From CAWDLX01 sp046728155 (GTDB lineage Bacteria; Actinomycetota; Actinomycetes; Mycobacteriales; Micromonosporaceae), in NCBI GenBank assembly GCA_046728155.1, contig JBKPDY010000082.1, positions 1 to 30,520 on the forward strand: 30,520 bases of DNA, given 5' to 3'. This document shows, piece after piece, positions 6,412 to 13,271 of the stretch. The translations under genes and the position numbers were made by a program. Below the pieces are notes generated by a model. It was not told the origin of the DNA, made no database searches, and saw only the letters and a program-made list of their open reading frames with translations. Each line of letters starts with the position of its first letter. The first letter of the stretch is position 1.

Positions 6412-6735
6412 CGGAAGACCCTCACCGACCGCATGGGCAGCCTGCTCGACACTTCGTACACCGCCCGGCAGGCGACCTACGACCTGCGTCCGTTGCGCCG
6501 AAAGAACCTGATCGAACGCCTGCCACACAGCAACCATTACCAACTCACCGCCCTCGGCCGACGCGTTGCGGTCATGTTCACCAAGGCATACAGACGCGTC
6601 CTCGCCCGCGGGCTCACCGCGCTCGATCCCAATCTGCCGGCGCGCCTCGCCAAACGACCTCCCCTGGCTACCGCCTGGCAGGCGCTCAACCGCGAACTCG
6701 ACCGGTTCATCACAACAGGGCTGGCCGCCGCATGA
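6412..6735 (+). pseudogene. C-terminal fragment of a winged-helix protein of a mobile-element-associated family
   Basis: The frame is open through ATG 6433 and ends with stop codon 6733-6735. It has YTARQATYDLRPLRRKNLIE, then LPHSNHYQLTALGRRVAVMF, which is a winged helix-turn-helix with its beta wing. A helical tail ends FITTGLAAA. Similar C-terminal halves occur in long actinobacterial proteins of unknown function that are often found near mobile elements. The N-terminal half is missing because the frame merges into the truncated RNA ligase gene at the left, so this is a fragment. The family recall is from memory and should be treated as tentative. Confidence 0.45.
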
Positions 6736-6790
6736 CACCGACAACTTGACTCGACCGGGAACTTCGTTCCGAGCAAGCGAACCAGAGCCC

Positions 6791-6958
6791 GTGCAGATCG
6801 ACGTGACGCACCTGTCCGTCGTGCACGGGGAGGAGTGCACAGACCTGCGGCTACAGGCCGGGCTCGCCGCGATCGCCCGTGAGGCGTATGCGATGGGCTG
6901 GGCCGCGTCCGGCGGACCCAGGACCGACCGGGTACGCGCGGGCAGGGCCGTAACCTGA
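6791..6958 (+). CDS. Possible small ORF, unknown
   Basis: GTG 6791 to TGA 6956-6958, 55 residues, MQIDVTHLSVVHGEECTDLR and then LAAIAREAYAMGWAASGG. The codons lean to G/C at third positions in the first two thirds. There is no clear ribosome binding site, but an inverted repeat, GGAAC-TTC-GTTCC at 6758-6770, lies just upstream. It sits directly before the hypothetical gene at 6979. No family is recognised, and it may be part of a decayed gene. Confidence 0.25.
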   Translation: MQIDVTHLSVVHGEECTDLRLQAGLAAIAREAYAMGWAASGGPRTDRVRAGRAVT

Positions 6959-6978
6959 TCGCCGAGGAGTGAACGTCT

Positions 6979-7236
6979 GTGGCTGAGGTGACGCGGTCGC
7001 TGCGGTTCGTCGATGCGAAGAGCGGCAGCGAGTCTGACCGGCTCGAGGTGTCCGGTGACGGCAGCTTTCGCACCGCGCTCGCCGGTTATGGCGGCATCGC
7101 ATCCGGCGTTTTGTCGGCCAGCGTGCGGTACGAGGAAGAGACCGAGGCTGCGGCGTTCGCATTCCTGGCCACGAACGGCTGGCCCAGCACCGTCGTCATG
7201 ATCGACCTCGACGACTTAGGCCGCCGACGTAGATGA
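6979..7236 (+). CDS. Hypothetical protein, 85 residues
   Basis: GTG 6979 follows GAGGAG (6963-6968) at 10 bases, a fair ribosome binding site. The protein reads MAEVTRSLRFVDAKSGSESD and continues GDGSFRTALAGYGGIASGVL, ending DLDDLGRRRR. It looks like a small alpha+beta soluble protein with no membrane helix. No family is recognised. It follows the phage relics in the same direction and is followed by the hairpin cluster at 7282-7440, so it may be the last gene of a unit. Codon use is like that of real genes in this window. Confidence 0.4.
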   Translation: MAEVTRSLRFVDAKSGSESDRLEVSGDGSFRTALAGYGGIASGVLSASVRYEEETEAAAFAFLATNGWPSTVVMIDLDDLGRRRR

Positions 7237-7281
7237 ATTCTTTCCCCCCGCTCTTGACTGCGATCGCTCGCAGGCATATCA

Positions 7282-7295
7282 CTCGCATATGCGAG
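7282..7295. promoter_or_regulatory. 14-bp perfect palindrome, operator-like
   Basis: CTCGCATATGCGAG is a perfect palindrome without a loop, as expected of a dimeric repressor site. It overlaps the left arm of the first GC-rich hairpin. No regulator gene for it is seen close by. Confidence 0.35.
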
Positions 7296-7332
7296 GCCCC
7301 GGCGGGCCGGGGTGGGACCGGCGGGGCCTCGC
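7291..7332. terminator. GC-rich hairpin 1 of a hairpin cluster
   Basis: GCGAGGCCCC at 7291-7300 pairs with GGGGCCTCGC at 7323-7332 around a 22-base G-rich loop. It lies 54 bases after the stop of the hypothetical gene 6979-7236 and could act as its terminator. The arms share GAGGCCCC with hairpin 2. Confidence 0.4.
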
Positions 7333-7369
7333 TCCAGATGGGGAAGGTCTCCCAAGCTCTTGAGCAAGT

Positions 7370-7407
7370 GAGGCCCCGCGTTAGGGGTGGGAAAAACGCG
7401 GGGCCTC
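7370..7407. terminator. GC-rich hairpin 2, perfect 13-bp stem
   Basis: GAGGCCCCGCGTT at 7370-7382 is the exact reverse complement of 7395-7407, with a 12-base purine-rich loop (7383-7394). The same arm core as in hairpin 1 recurs here, so GAGGCCCC appears four times in alternating orientation within 115 bases. It could be a bidirectional terminator or a repeated recombination or RNA element. Confidence 0.45.
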
Positions 7408-7424
7408 CTTGCCAGAGGCTTGGA

Positions 7425-7440
7425 ACCCCGCATCCGGGGT
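7425..7440. repeat. Small hairpin 3
   Basis: ACCCCG-CATC-CGGGGT, a 6-bp stem with a 4-base loop, 17 bases after hairpin 2. It may be part of the same structured element. Confidence 0.3.
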
Positions 7441-7607
7441 CGCATCGAGCCTCGGGCTGGATTGAACATATCGGCAAACGCTGAGCGACGGAATCCTCAG
7501 TTTGGATGCCTCGACGCCGCGGATCGGGAACTTCGCAACGACCGCCGGGCCGACACGCAACGTCCTTCCCGTCGCACAAACCACTACGGACACGGAAGGG
7601 CATCACC

Positions 7608-7895
7608 GTCGGCAACTTCAAACAGCGAGCAATCCAGCTGTACTGCTCCCGCGCCGGCGGGACACCAGGAGAATCGACCGGGAACGGCAACTCGTCACAG
7701 TTCGACACCCACGAAGTGTCCGATGTGGTCCTCCGCGTGAAGGTCGGCGCCCCAACCGGCACCACAGACGGCGACATCGACCTCCCCGAGGACGGCGGCG
7801 ACGTCTCACTCGAGATCCGCCAGCGGCACGGGCACGACGCCGTCGCCGCCCAGTGGGGGATCGCGCTGATGGATCTCGGCGCGGGCAGGCCGGCC
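7608..7895 (+). pseudogene. Coding-like fragment of unknown family leading into the LuxR-type fragment
   Basis: In the frame that starts at 7506, the part from about 7608 has consistent G/C at third positions: VGNFKQRAIQLYCSRAGG, then DVVLRVKVGAPTGTTDGDID. After about 7815 it becomes AAQWGIALMDLGAGR, which resembles a TPR segment of large LuxR-type regulators. So an unknown gene fragment and a regulator fragment seem to be joined. There is no convincing start or ribosome binding site, and the left border is uncertain. Confidence 0.3.
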
Positions 7896-8170
7896 CCGAC
7901 CTGGTCGAAGCCGCCGTCCAATGTGGAGATCTGGAGAGCGCCCATCGGGCGACCGCCGAGCAGGCTGGCTTGATAGCCAACTCACCCGCGCCTTCATCGC
8001 GGGCATGGCTGGCCCGGTGCCACGGGCTCACCGCCGAGCCCTCCGCGGCAGTCAAGCATCTCCAGGACGCGGTCGCGCTGTACGACCTCGGCGAAGAGCG
8101 GTTCGACCAAGCTCGCACCCGCCTGCTCCTTGGTGAGGCGTTGCGCCGTCACCGGCGACGCAACGACGGC
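7896..8170 (+). pseudogene. TPR fragment of a LuxR-family ATP-binding regulator
   Basis: This frame reads PDLVEAAVQCGDLESAHRAT, then RAWLARCHGLTAEPSAAVKH, DAVALYDLGEERFDQARTRL and LLGEALRRHRRRND. These are tetratricopeptide repeats as found between the AAA ATPase and the C-terminal HTH of large LuxR/MalT-type regulators. The segment follows the previous fragment with a change of frame near 7895. It lacks both the ATPase and the DNA-binding domain, the latter being cut off by the neighbouring minus-strand AHSA1 gene. It is a dead fragment. Confidence 0.55.
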
Positions 8171-8205
8171 CCTGCCGGGTTCGAAAGCCCGCGATCATGG
8201 TTGGT

Positions 8206-8688
8206 TCACCCGCGTGCCTCTGCCGCCTTGACAAAGGCCTCCAGGATCGCCTTCCAGCCGCCGCCCTGGCCGATGGTGTCGTGGATGGCTTGGCCGGCTA
8301 CGAGCCGGTCGAGGTCTCGGTGTTCGAGTTCGACAGTGGTCTGCCCGGGTCCATCTGGGGTGAACCGGATCTCGATCTCGCTGGCGTGTTCGGGGTCGGG
8401 GTCGAACTGCCAATGCCCGTTGACCTGCCAGGTGACGACGAGCCGGTGCGGTGGTTCCCATACCAGTACTCGGCCCCAGTCGCATTCGCTGCCGTCGGTT
8501 CCGCGCTCGTACCATCGACCGCCTTCCCTGGGCTCGACTATGGCATCCGCCATGTCGGCTTGGCCGATGTGGTAGTCGGATGGCCACCATTTGCCGAATG
8601 AGTCGGTGAAGAACGCGAACGCCTGCTCGATGGACATGGCGACGGTGGCGCTCGCGTGCAGGGCAGGAATGGCGGGTGCGGTGCTCAT
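8206..8688 (-). CDS. SRPBCC/AHSA1-domain protein
   Basis: 160 residues starting MSTAPAIPALHASATVAMSI. The START-like helix-grip fold is recognisable: IEQAFAFFTDSFGKWWPSDY, then EPREGGRWYERGTDGSECDW, VLVWEPPHRLVVTWQVNG, the strand pair EIRFTPDGPGQTTVELEH, and a long C-terminal helix GGGWKAILEAFVKAAEARG. AHSA1-like proteins bind hydrophobic ligands or assist in stress responses, and ligands are rarely known. Its ATG overlaps the stop of the upstream ArsR gene by four bases (8685-8688), so the two are translationally coupled. ArsR plus AHSA1 is a very common actinobacterial pair in which the regulator controls its partner. Confidence 0.85.
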   Translation of the reverse strand: MSTAPAIPALHASATVAMSIEQAFAFFTDSFGKWWPSDYHIGQADMADAIVEPREGGRWYERGTDGSECDWGRVLVWEPPHRLVVTWQVNGHWQFDPDPEHASEIEIRFTPDGPGQTTVELEHRDLDRLVAGQAIHDTIGQGGGWKAILEAFVKAAEARG

Positions 8689-9020
8689 GGCTGCGGCTCC
8701 TGTTTCGACTCGGTGAGGGCCGCGTCGGCGGCCTTCTGAAAAGCGGAGAGTGCGTCGTCCCAGATGCGCTGGAAGTAGGCGCGGAAAGCGTCCACCGCAT
8801 CGGGGTTGAGCCGGTAGATCCGGCGGGTGCCCTCAGCTCTGGCCACCACCAGCCCTCCGTCCTTGAGGACGCGCAGGTGCTGGGACACCGCCTGCCGGGT
8901 GATCGGCAGGTGCTCTGCCAGCTCCCCGACCGAGCGCGGCCGTCGAGCCAGCAGCTCGAAGATCGCTCGCCGGGTAGGGTCACCAAGAATGCCGAGGTCG
9001 ACATCTCCGTAAGTGGCCAC
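8685..9020 (-). CDS. ArsR-family winged-helix regulator
   Basis: 111 residues from GTG 9020, MATYGDVDLGILGDPTRRAI. The winged helix is clear: FELLARRPRSVGELAEHL, recognition helix TRQAVSQHLRVLKDGGLV and wing ARAEGTRRIYRLNP. No CxC or other metal-binding cysteine motif is present, which fits the AHSA1-linked subgroup and not a metal sensor. The C-terminal helix (IWDDALSAFQKAADAA) may dimerise or contact the partner. It is first in a two-gene unit with the AHSA1 gene and likely represses it through the repeats just upstream at 9008-9038. Confidence 0.85.
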   Translation of the reverse strand: MATYGDVDLGILGDPTRRAIFELLARRPRSVGELAEHLPITRQAVSQHLRVLKDGGLVVARAEGTRRIYRLNPDAVDAFRAYFQRIWDDALSAFQKAADAALTESKQEPQP

Positions 9021-9038
9021 GTTCGTAAGTATGCACTT
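9008..9038 (-). promoter_or_regulatory. Candidate ArsR operator
   Basis: CGTAAGT occurs at 9008-9014 and 9024-9030, and the second copy forms an inverted repeat AAGT-ATGC-ACTT (9027-9038). The site overlaps and immediately precedes the GTG at 9018-9020, where a self-repressing ArsR protein would be expected to bind. No certain -10 box was identified. Confidence 0.35.
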
Positions 9039-9119
9039 TCAGATGTCGGCTCAGCAAGCGGTTCAGCGAAATTGTGGGGGCCCCGCGCCGACAGGTCGGG
9101 TACTCGGCCGCTGCAGCAG

Positions 9120-9818
9120 TCAGTCGATCCGCGACGCTAGAGTGCCGACGTACCTGACGCCGTTGGCGTGGATGTGCCCAGCGTCGATGTGGGCTTGCTC
9201 GTCGGCCGCGGTGACGCCGTCCAGGTCGGCAAAGAAGTACGGGCCATGGGTGAGCAACCGGGTGTGGAAGCGGGCATCCAGTACATGCAGGATGTCGTGA
9301 CCGGTGTGCAGGCCGTCAGTCTGTGCCCAGGCGGTCAGGTAGGCGTCCCAGGGCTGGCCCGAGGCGAGCCATTCGTCGCGCCGATGGTGCAGCCAGCCGG
9401 GCTCGTCGTCAGCCAATCGGTCGAAGCACCACCGCGCAGTGGCCTCGTCAAAGAGTTCCCGCGCCCACTCCACCACAATCAAGATCCCGTCGGGGTCGAG
9501 GCGATAGGCGATGAGGTCGACGACGGCGTTGAGGTCGGACACGTGATGCAGCGACGTGGAAGCGATGATCGCGTCAGCCGGCTGGTCCGGGGCGTAGCTC
9601 TCGAACTCCATCTGGTGGTAGTGCGGGCCCATGGGGGCTCCGGGGTCGATTCCCTCGGCGCGGTAGCCCGCTGCCCGTAGGGCGGGGACGTGTCCACCGA
9701 GCGGCCCGCAGCCGAGGTCCAGTACGCGGCACGGCGGAACAGGCAGGTGCTGGCGCACGAACGGCCAGGTTGCGGCCAGCCAGCGCCGGTCGGCGGCGGT
9801 AGGAACGGCATCGGTCAC
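9120..9818 (-). CDS. Class I SAM-dependent methyltransferase
   Basis: 232 residues from GTG 9818 (MTDAVPTAADRRWLAATWPF), chosen because a GGGGTGA site lies about 7 bases upstream and the longer open frame has no family content. The Rossmann core is clear: motif I VLDLGCGPLGGHVPALRAAG, acidic strand-2 end AEGIDPGAP, then ADAIIASTSLHHVSDLNAVV with post-II LDPDGILIVVEWARE. A C-terminal part with many Trp and His (WLHHRRDEWLASGQPWDAYL) probably forms the substrate lid. It should move a methyl group from S-adenosylmethionine to a small molecule that cannot be named from sequence. It lies downstream of the phosphotransferase-like gene with a 101-base gap. Confidence 0.8.
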   Translation of the reverse strand: MTDAVPTAADRRWLAATWPFVRQHLPVPPCRVLDLGCGPLGGHVPALRAAGYRAEGIDPGAPMGPHYHQMEFESYAPDQPADAIIASTSLHHVSDLNAVVDLIAYRLDPDGILIVVEWARELFDEATARWCFDRLADDEPGWLHHRRDEWLASGQPWDAYLTAWAQTDGLHTGHDILHVLDARFHTRLLTHGPYFFADLDGVTAADEQAHIDAGHIHANGVRYVGTLASRID

Positions 9819-9919
9819 CTGTGTGTCACCCCGGCTGGGTCGTGGGGTTTGCAGATGGTGCCACGGTAGACCCGCACGGTCAGCGGTACGGACACGGCAC
9901 GACTGGGCACAGCGGTAGA

Positions 9920-10726
9920 TCAGCGTCGACACATCTGGTTGCGCCAGGCGCGGTTGAGGAACGCGACCAGCCCAGGCTCTTCGGATTTGATCCCCTCGGC
10001 CAGGCGCGCCGCCGCCTGCACGATTGCCCACGAATCAACCTGCTTCAAGGAGTCGTGCGCCCGCTGCCGATAGGCCAGCGCGAAGACACGAGCGAACAAC
10101 GAGCGCCCGGTGGCCATCAACCCACGAAGTAATAGCGCTGTGCCGGGCGCAGGATCGGCCCGCTTGAGCAGCAACACCGTTCGCGCAAAGTCGGCTTCCG
10201 GCACACCACGGGTCGCGTTCGTCCAGTCGATGACGCTGGCTCGATCCGCGCCGACCAGCACGTTGCCGGGATGAAAGTCCCCGTGGCACAGCCGATCCCC
10301 GTCGGGGAGGCGCTCCAGTATCCGCCGGGCGAAGTCGCGCAACTGCGGCCGCAGCGCCGCGGCGTCGATGCGGGTGGAAAGCTGCTGCCTAAGATCGGGA
10401 AGATCCGCTGGCGCCTGCACGCGATGTATGCGGATCTGTGCGTCAGCCAGGATTCTGGCACACCCGAGCAGCCGCCATGGCCGTCGTCCCAGCATCGCCA
10501 GCATGTCCAACCCGTCCAGGCGCTCCAGAACCAGGCCGTGGCGCCCATCGATATCTACAACGTCGATGAGCCGGGGACCCATGCCGCTGCCACCGAGCCG
10601 CGCCAGCGCCGCCGACTCCGCCAGGTGCCCTGAGTATCCGGGCCGGTACAGCTTAAGAACCGCCGCGTCGCCGTTCCATGCGTACACCTCGGCCTCGCGG
10701 CCCTCCGCAATCCTGAGCCCCATCAT
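9920..10726 (-). CDS. Aminoglycoside phosphotransferase (APH)-fold kinase
   Basis: 268 residues from ATG 10726 (MMGLRIAEGREAEVYAW), preceded by GGTGGT at 7 bases; a further upstream ATG at 10822 would add a tail without family content. EGREAEVY is the ATP-binding loop and AVLKLYRPG holds the conserved lysine. LCHGDFHPGNVLVG is Brenner's catalytic motif (His near residue 147) and VIDWTNATRG the metal-binding Asp. This superfamily phosphorylates small hydroxylated molecules such as choline, homoserine, sugars and some antibiotics. The sequence does not say which, and resistance should not be assumed. It is intact and of usual length, on the same strand as the methyltransferase. Confidence 0.8.
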   Translation of the reverse strand: MMGLRIAEGREAEVYAWNGDAAVLKLYRPGYSGHLAESAALARLGGSGMGPRLIDVVDIDGRHGLVLERLDGLDMLAMLGRRPWRLLGCARILADAQIRIHRVQAPADLPDLRQQLSTRIDAAALRPQLRDFARRILERLPDGDRLCHGDFHPGNVLVGADRASVIDWTNATRGVPEADFARTVLLLKRADPAPGTALLLRGLMATGRSLFARVFALAYRQRAHDSLKQVDSWAIVQAAARLAEGIKSEEPGLVAFLNRAWRNQMCRR

Positions 10727-10872
10727 CAAGCAACCACCAATGCCGTTCCTACCTAGCCCGATCTGCGGTTCCGCCGCGACATCACGCGGACGCGCCTTAG
10801 TACTCGCTCGCTCAGCATGCATTGAGGCAATCCTCGTTGAGTTAGACGCTGGAGTCGACCATCAGGATGGGA

Positions 10873-11712
10873 TCAGTGCAAGAAGCCGGTCAGGGTCCGT
10901 GCGAACCAATCCGGGTCGTCGAGCCAGGGATTGTGACCGCCGCCCGGCTGGACGGCCAACTCGGCGTGACGGAAGAGGCCGGCATACTCGGCGGCGCATT
11001 TCGGAGGGAGCGCGACATCGTATTCGCCCGCGACGAGAAGCACCGGGGCGCGCAGGCGGGCGAGGGCGGATCTGGTGGCGTGCGGAGCCGGGGCACCGGC
11101 CGAGTAGTAGACGGCCGCCGCGTCCGCGTTCCGCTGACCTTTCTCTCGCGCGACGTCAGCCTGGCTGACGGCGTCCCATCGGCCGTAGGCGAACGGTGCG
11201 ATCGCCGTCCAGTCATCGTCCGTGGCGTGGCCCGACCAGATCCGCTCGAATGCCGCGAAGGCATCCGGGAACCAGACCTCCCCGCGGCGCAGTTCGGCAA
11301 CCTCCCGTCGATCCGCGTCGGCAATCTCCAGACCCACCACCCTGGGGCTCGGATTGATCAGCGCGAGTCGGCCGATGCGCTGCGGGTGGCGGACGGCGTA
11401 CAGCACGGCGAGCGCGCCACCGGCCGAGTGTCCCAACACATCGACCCGGTCCAGCCCAAGATGTGTACGCAGCGCCTCGACGTCGTCGACCAGATGGTCA
11501 CACCGGTAACTCGCCGGGTCCGCCGGTTCTTCTGATTCCCCGGTTCCGCGCAGGTCAAGGAAGACCAACGAGCGGTGCCGGGACAACCCGCCCAGGTCAC
11601 CGAGGTACGCCGAGGCTCGCATAGGGCCGCCGGGAAGACAGATCAGCGGCTCGCCCTCGCCCGCCTGGTGATATGCCAGCCGCGTGCCGTCGGCACCGTA
11701 GAAGGTCGCCAT
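10873..11712 (-). CDS. Alpha/beta hydrolase (proline iminopeptidase-like)
   Basis: 279 residues from ATG 11712 (MATFYGADGTRLAYHQAGEG). The fold is clear: oxyanion-hole segment LICLPGGPM, SLVFLDLRGTGESEEP, nucleophile elbow DVLGHSAGG with Ser96, acid Asp232 in LLVAGEYDVALP, and base His260 in GGGHNPW. LDLRGTGESE and a helical cap between residues 130 and 210 resemble the S33 proline iminopeptidase and related esterase branch. The substrate is unknown. An earlier ATG at 11724 and the long open frame are less likely, because a -10 box (TATGAT) ends 7 bases before ATG 11712 and no Shine-Dalgarno site exists. Confidence 0.85.
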   Translation of the reverse strand: MATFYGADGTRLAYHQAGEGEPLICLPGGPMRASAYLGDLGGLSRHRSLVFLDLRGTGESEEPADPASYRCDHLVDDVEALRTHLGLDRVDVLGHSAGGALAVLYAVRHPQRIGRLALINPSPRVVGLEIADADRREVAELRRGEVWFPDAFAAFERIWSGHATDDDWTAIAPFAYGRWDAVSQADVAREKGQRNADAAAVYYSAGAPAPHATRSALARLRAPVLLVAGEYDVALPPKCAAEYAGLFRHAELAVQPGGGHNPWLDDPDWFARTLTGFLH

Positions 11713-11719
11713 GCAGCGA

Positions 11720-11725
11720 ATCATA
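11720..11725 (-). promoter_or_regulatory. -10 box for a leaderless alpha/beta hydrolase mRNA
   Basis: TATGAT on the minus strand, followed by 7 bases and ATG 11712. It is close to the ideal -10 sequence, and the spacing puts the transcription start at the start codon. No -35 match is visible at 16-18 bases. Confidence 0.45.
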
Positions 11726-11823
11726 TGCGCGGCGTGACGTACCGGCGGTATCCACGACTTCGTCCACTTCGGACCCACACGTCCGAGACAACCGACGTGG
11801 CTAAGTTCAAACACCCCTTGGTA

Positions 11824-12198
11824 TCAGCGCGGTACGAGTTTGATCGTCGTAGCTCGGGCCCGAGGGCTCACAATCGGGTCGACGTACCTGGCGTCGTAGC
11901 GCCCGTACTTGGATCGGTACGCGGCGTCGATCTCATCGTCGAGGTCGTTGTGGGCGTCGGCGAACGTCACGTCCTTGTCGACACCGCCGGCGCTGATGCG
12001 ACCTTGACGGCGCACGCGGGTGCTCCGGAACCAGGCCGATTCCGGCCCATTGACTGAGCGCACATACAGGTCGTCGCCGTTGGGCACTACCCAGATCGTC
12101 ACTGGCCTGCGCAGCGTGCCGTCGCGTCGCAGCGAGGCGAGCTGCAGCTCGTCCGATTCTGCGATCTTGGTGAGCTCGTCACTGGTCCAGGCGGTCAT
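11824..12198 (-). CDS. DUF2255 family protein
   Basis: 124 residues from ATG 12198 (MTAWTSDELTKIAESDELQL), preceded by AAGGAGATGA at about 5 bases, which fixes this start over an upstream ATG. The family pattern is complete: LRRPVTIWVVPNGDDLYVRS, NGPESAWFRS, GRISAGGVDKDVTFAD, DAAYRSKYGRYD and the closing ARATTIKLVPR. DUF2255 proteins resemble split-barrel flavin-binding proteins of the F420/FMN nitroreductase type, but their role is unknown. The gene stands alone, 111 bases upstream of the hydrolase start. Confidence 0.85.
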   Translation of the reverse strand: MTAWTSDELTKIAESDELQLASLRRDGTLRRPVTIWVVPNGDDLYVRSVNGPESAWFRSTRVRRQGRISAGGVDKDVTFADAHNDLDDEIDAAYRSKYGRYDARYVDPIVSPRARATTIKLVPR

Positions 12199-12301
12199 CT
12201 CGTCATCTCCTTTTCCCGGGGCCCGAAGTCCGAGGAGCCCCGGACCTTGGTCGATCACTGCGATCGGCCAACAGCATGGTCGTACCACGAAACCCGTCGC
12301 C

Positions 12302-12949
12302 TCAGAGCCCGAACGCTTCCGTCACTTGCGCGGCCAGATCGTCCTCCGACGTCGTGGTATCGACCGCGATGACCCGCAGGTCGAGACGCTTCGCTTCCTC
12401 GCGGAGGCGTTCGGTGAACAACCGGTCACGTTCGACGAGTTTGCGCAGCGCCCTCTCCGGATCGCTGGTCTTTCGGGCGATCTCCCACGTCGAGCCCCGA
12501 CTGTTTAGCGCGGCCCTACGGAATTCCGGCGTCGGCAGGACCCAGACTGCATGGCTGGGCATGGCGAGGAGAGGCTTCACCAGGTGTGGCAGGAGTCGGA
12601 AGCCCTCGACGATCACACCAGGTTCCCGTGGAAGACGAAGGAGGTCATCGACGATCAGGCCGAAGCCTTCACCCCGAAACCAGTGGAACGTCTCGAGCAT
12701 CGTCTCCGGATCTCGGTTCACCCACCGTTCGTCCATGTCCATGGCCGCGAACTGGCTCAGGAACGGCGAGTCTTCGGGTGTGCTCTGCCTGGCGTGATCC
12801 CGCATCGCGTCGTCGGTCGCGTACAGATGCAGACCGTATTCCGCCGCCAGCCGCCGGGCGATGGTGGACTTGCCGGCACCGCTCCCGCCGCCGATCCAGT
12901 ACACATGCCGCAGCCGTGCCTTCGGCGCCACGGTATCTCCATGTCCCAT
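12302..12949 (-). CDS. P-loop kinase-like NTPase
   Basis: 215 residues from ATG 12949. Walker A is GGSGAGKST at residues 21-29 after strand LRHVYWIG. A likely Walker B/acidic strand is PGVIVEGFRLLP. The lid-like region with many Arg (RGSTWEIARKTSDPERALRK) and the end strand LDLRVIAVDTT fit the adenylate kinase/shikimate kinase class of small-molecule kinases. Similar stand-alone actinobacterial proteins are annotated only as AAA family ATPases or hypothetical kinases; the phosphate acceptor is unknown. AGGTGG at 12953-12958 on the minus strand provides a possible ribosome binding site. It is divergent from the DUF1905 gene with 34 bases between start codons. Confidence 0.75.
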   Translation of the reverse strand: MGHGDTVAPKARLRHVYWIGGGSGAGKSTIARRLAAEYGLHLYATDDAMRDHARQSTPEDSPFLSQFAAMDMDERWVNRDPETMLETFHWFRGEGFGLIVDDLLRLPREPGVIVEGFRLLPHLVKPLLAMPSHAVWVLPTPEFRRAALNSRGSTWEIARKTSDPERALRKLVERDRLFTERLREEAKRLDLRVIAVDTTTSEDDLAAQVTEAFGL

Positions 12950-12971
12950 CGTCCACCTGTATCAATGAAAG

Positions 12972-12977
12972 TACCCT
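12972..12977 (+). promoter_or_regulatory. -10 box for a leaderless DUF1905 mRNA
   Basis: TACCCT fits TAnnnT and ends 6 bases before ATG 12984. No Shine-Dalgarno site is present, so translation from a leaderless transcript is likely. The whole divergent intergenic space is only 34 bases, so the kinase promoter must overlap it. Confidence 0.45.
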
Positions 12978-12983
12978 CGTTGA

Positions 12984-13271
12984 ATGATCCTGGAGTTCAG
13001 CGGCGAGATGTGGTTCTGGAAAGGCCCGGCGCCATGGCACTTCATCACCGTTCCGGACGACGAGTGCGGTGCGCTGGAAGCGACGTCCGCGTTCGTGACC
13101 TACGGCTGGGGCATGATCCCGGTCACCGCGCAGATCGGGGGAACCGGGTGGAAGACGTCGCTGTTTCCGAAGGATGGGCGGTACATCGTGCCGGTGAAAG
13201 CGTGGGTGCGGAAGGCCGAACGGCTTGAGATCGGCGACGTGGTCACGGTCCGTCTGGCCGTCGATGTCTGA
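12984..13271 (+). CDS. DUF1905 domain protein
   Basis: 95 residues, MILEFSGEMWFWKGPAPWHF. The family core is present: ITVPDDECGALEATSAFVTY, GWGMIPVTAQIGGTGWKTSL, FPKDGRYIVPVKAWVRKAE and the closing LEIGDVVTVRLAVDV. DUF1905 is a small beta-barrel domain, found alone or joined to a YdeI/OmpD-like domain; biochemical function is unknown. This one is the single-domain form and of normal length. It has its own leaderless promoter and is not in an operon. Confidence 0.9.
   Translation: MILEFSGEMWFWKGPAPWHFITVPDDECGALEATSAFVTYGWGMIPVTAQIGGTGWKTSLFPKDGRYIVPVKAWVRKAERLEIGDVVTVRLAVDV

Larger units (their letters stand above)
7237..7607. other. Non-coding stretch with hairpins
   Basis: No credible gene on either strand; the long minus-strand frame across it has no motif and lies opposite coding-like plus-strand sequence further right. 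The stretch is dominated by the palindrome and hairpins listed between 7282 and 7440. The part from 7441 to 7607 shows nothing recognisable. Confidence 0.4.

Noticed and set aside
7196..7945. Long minus-strand frame of 249 codons opposite the hairpin cluster and the unknown fragment
   Set aside because: No family motif, and the opposite strand has better codon pattern. The hairpins would encode only Gly/Pro/Arg-rich text. It is a shadow frame typical of high-GC DNA.
9920..10726. Antibiotic resistance gene (aminoglycoside phosphotransferase)
   Set aside because: The kinase motifs are those of the whole APH superfamily, which also covers choline, homoserine and other kinases. Nothing points to a resistance subtype.
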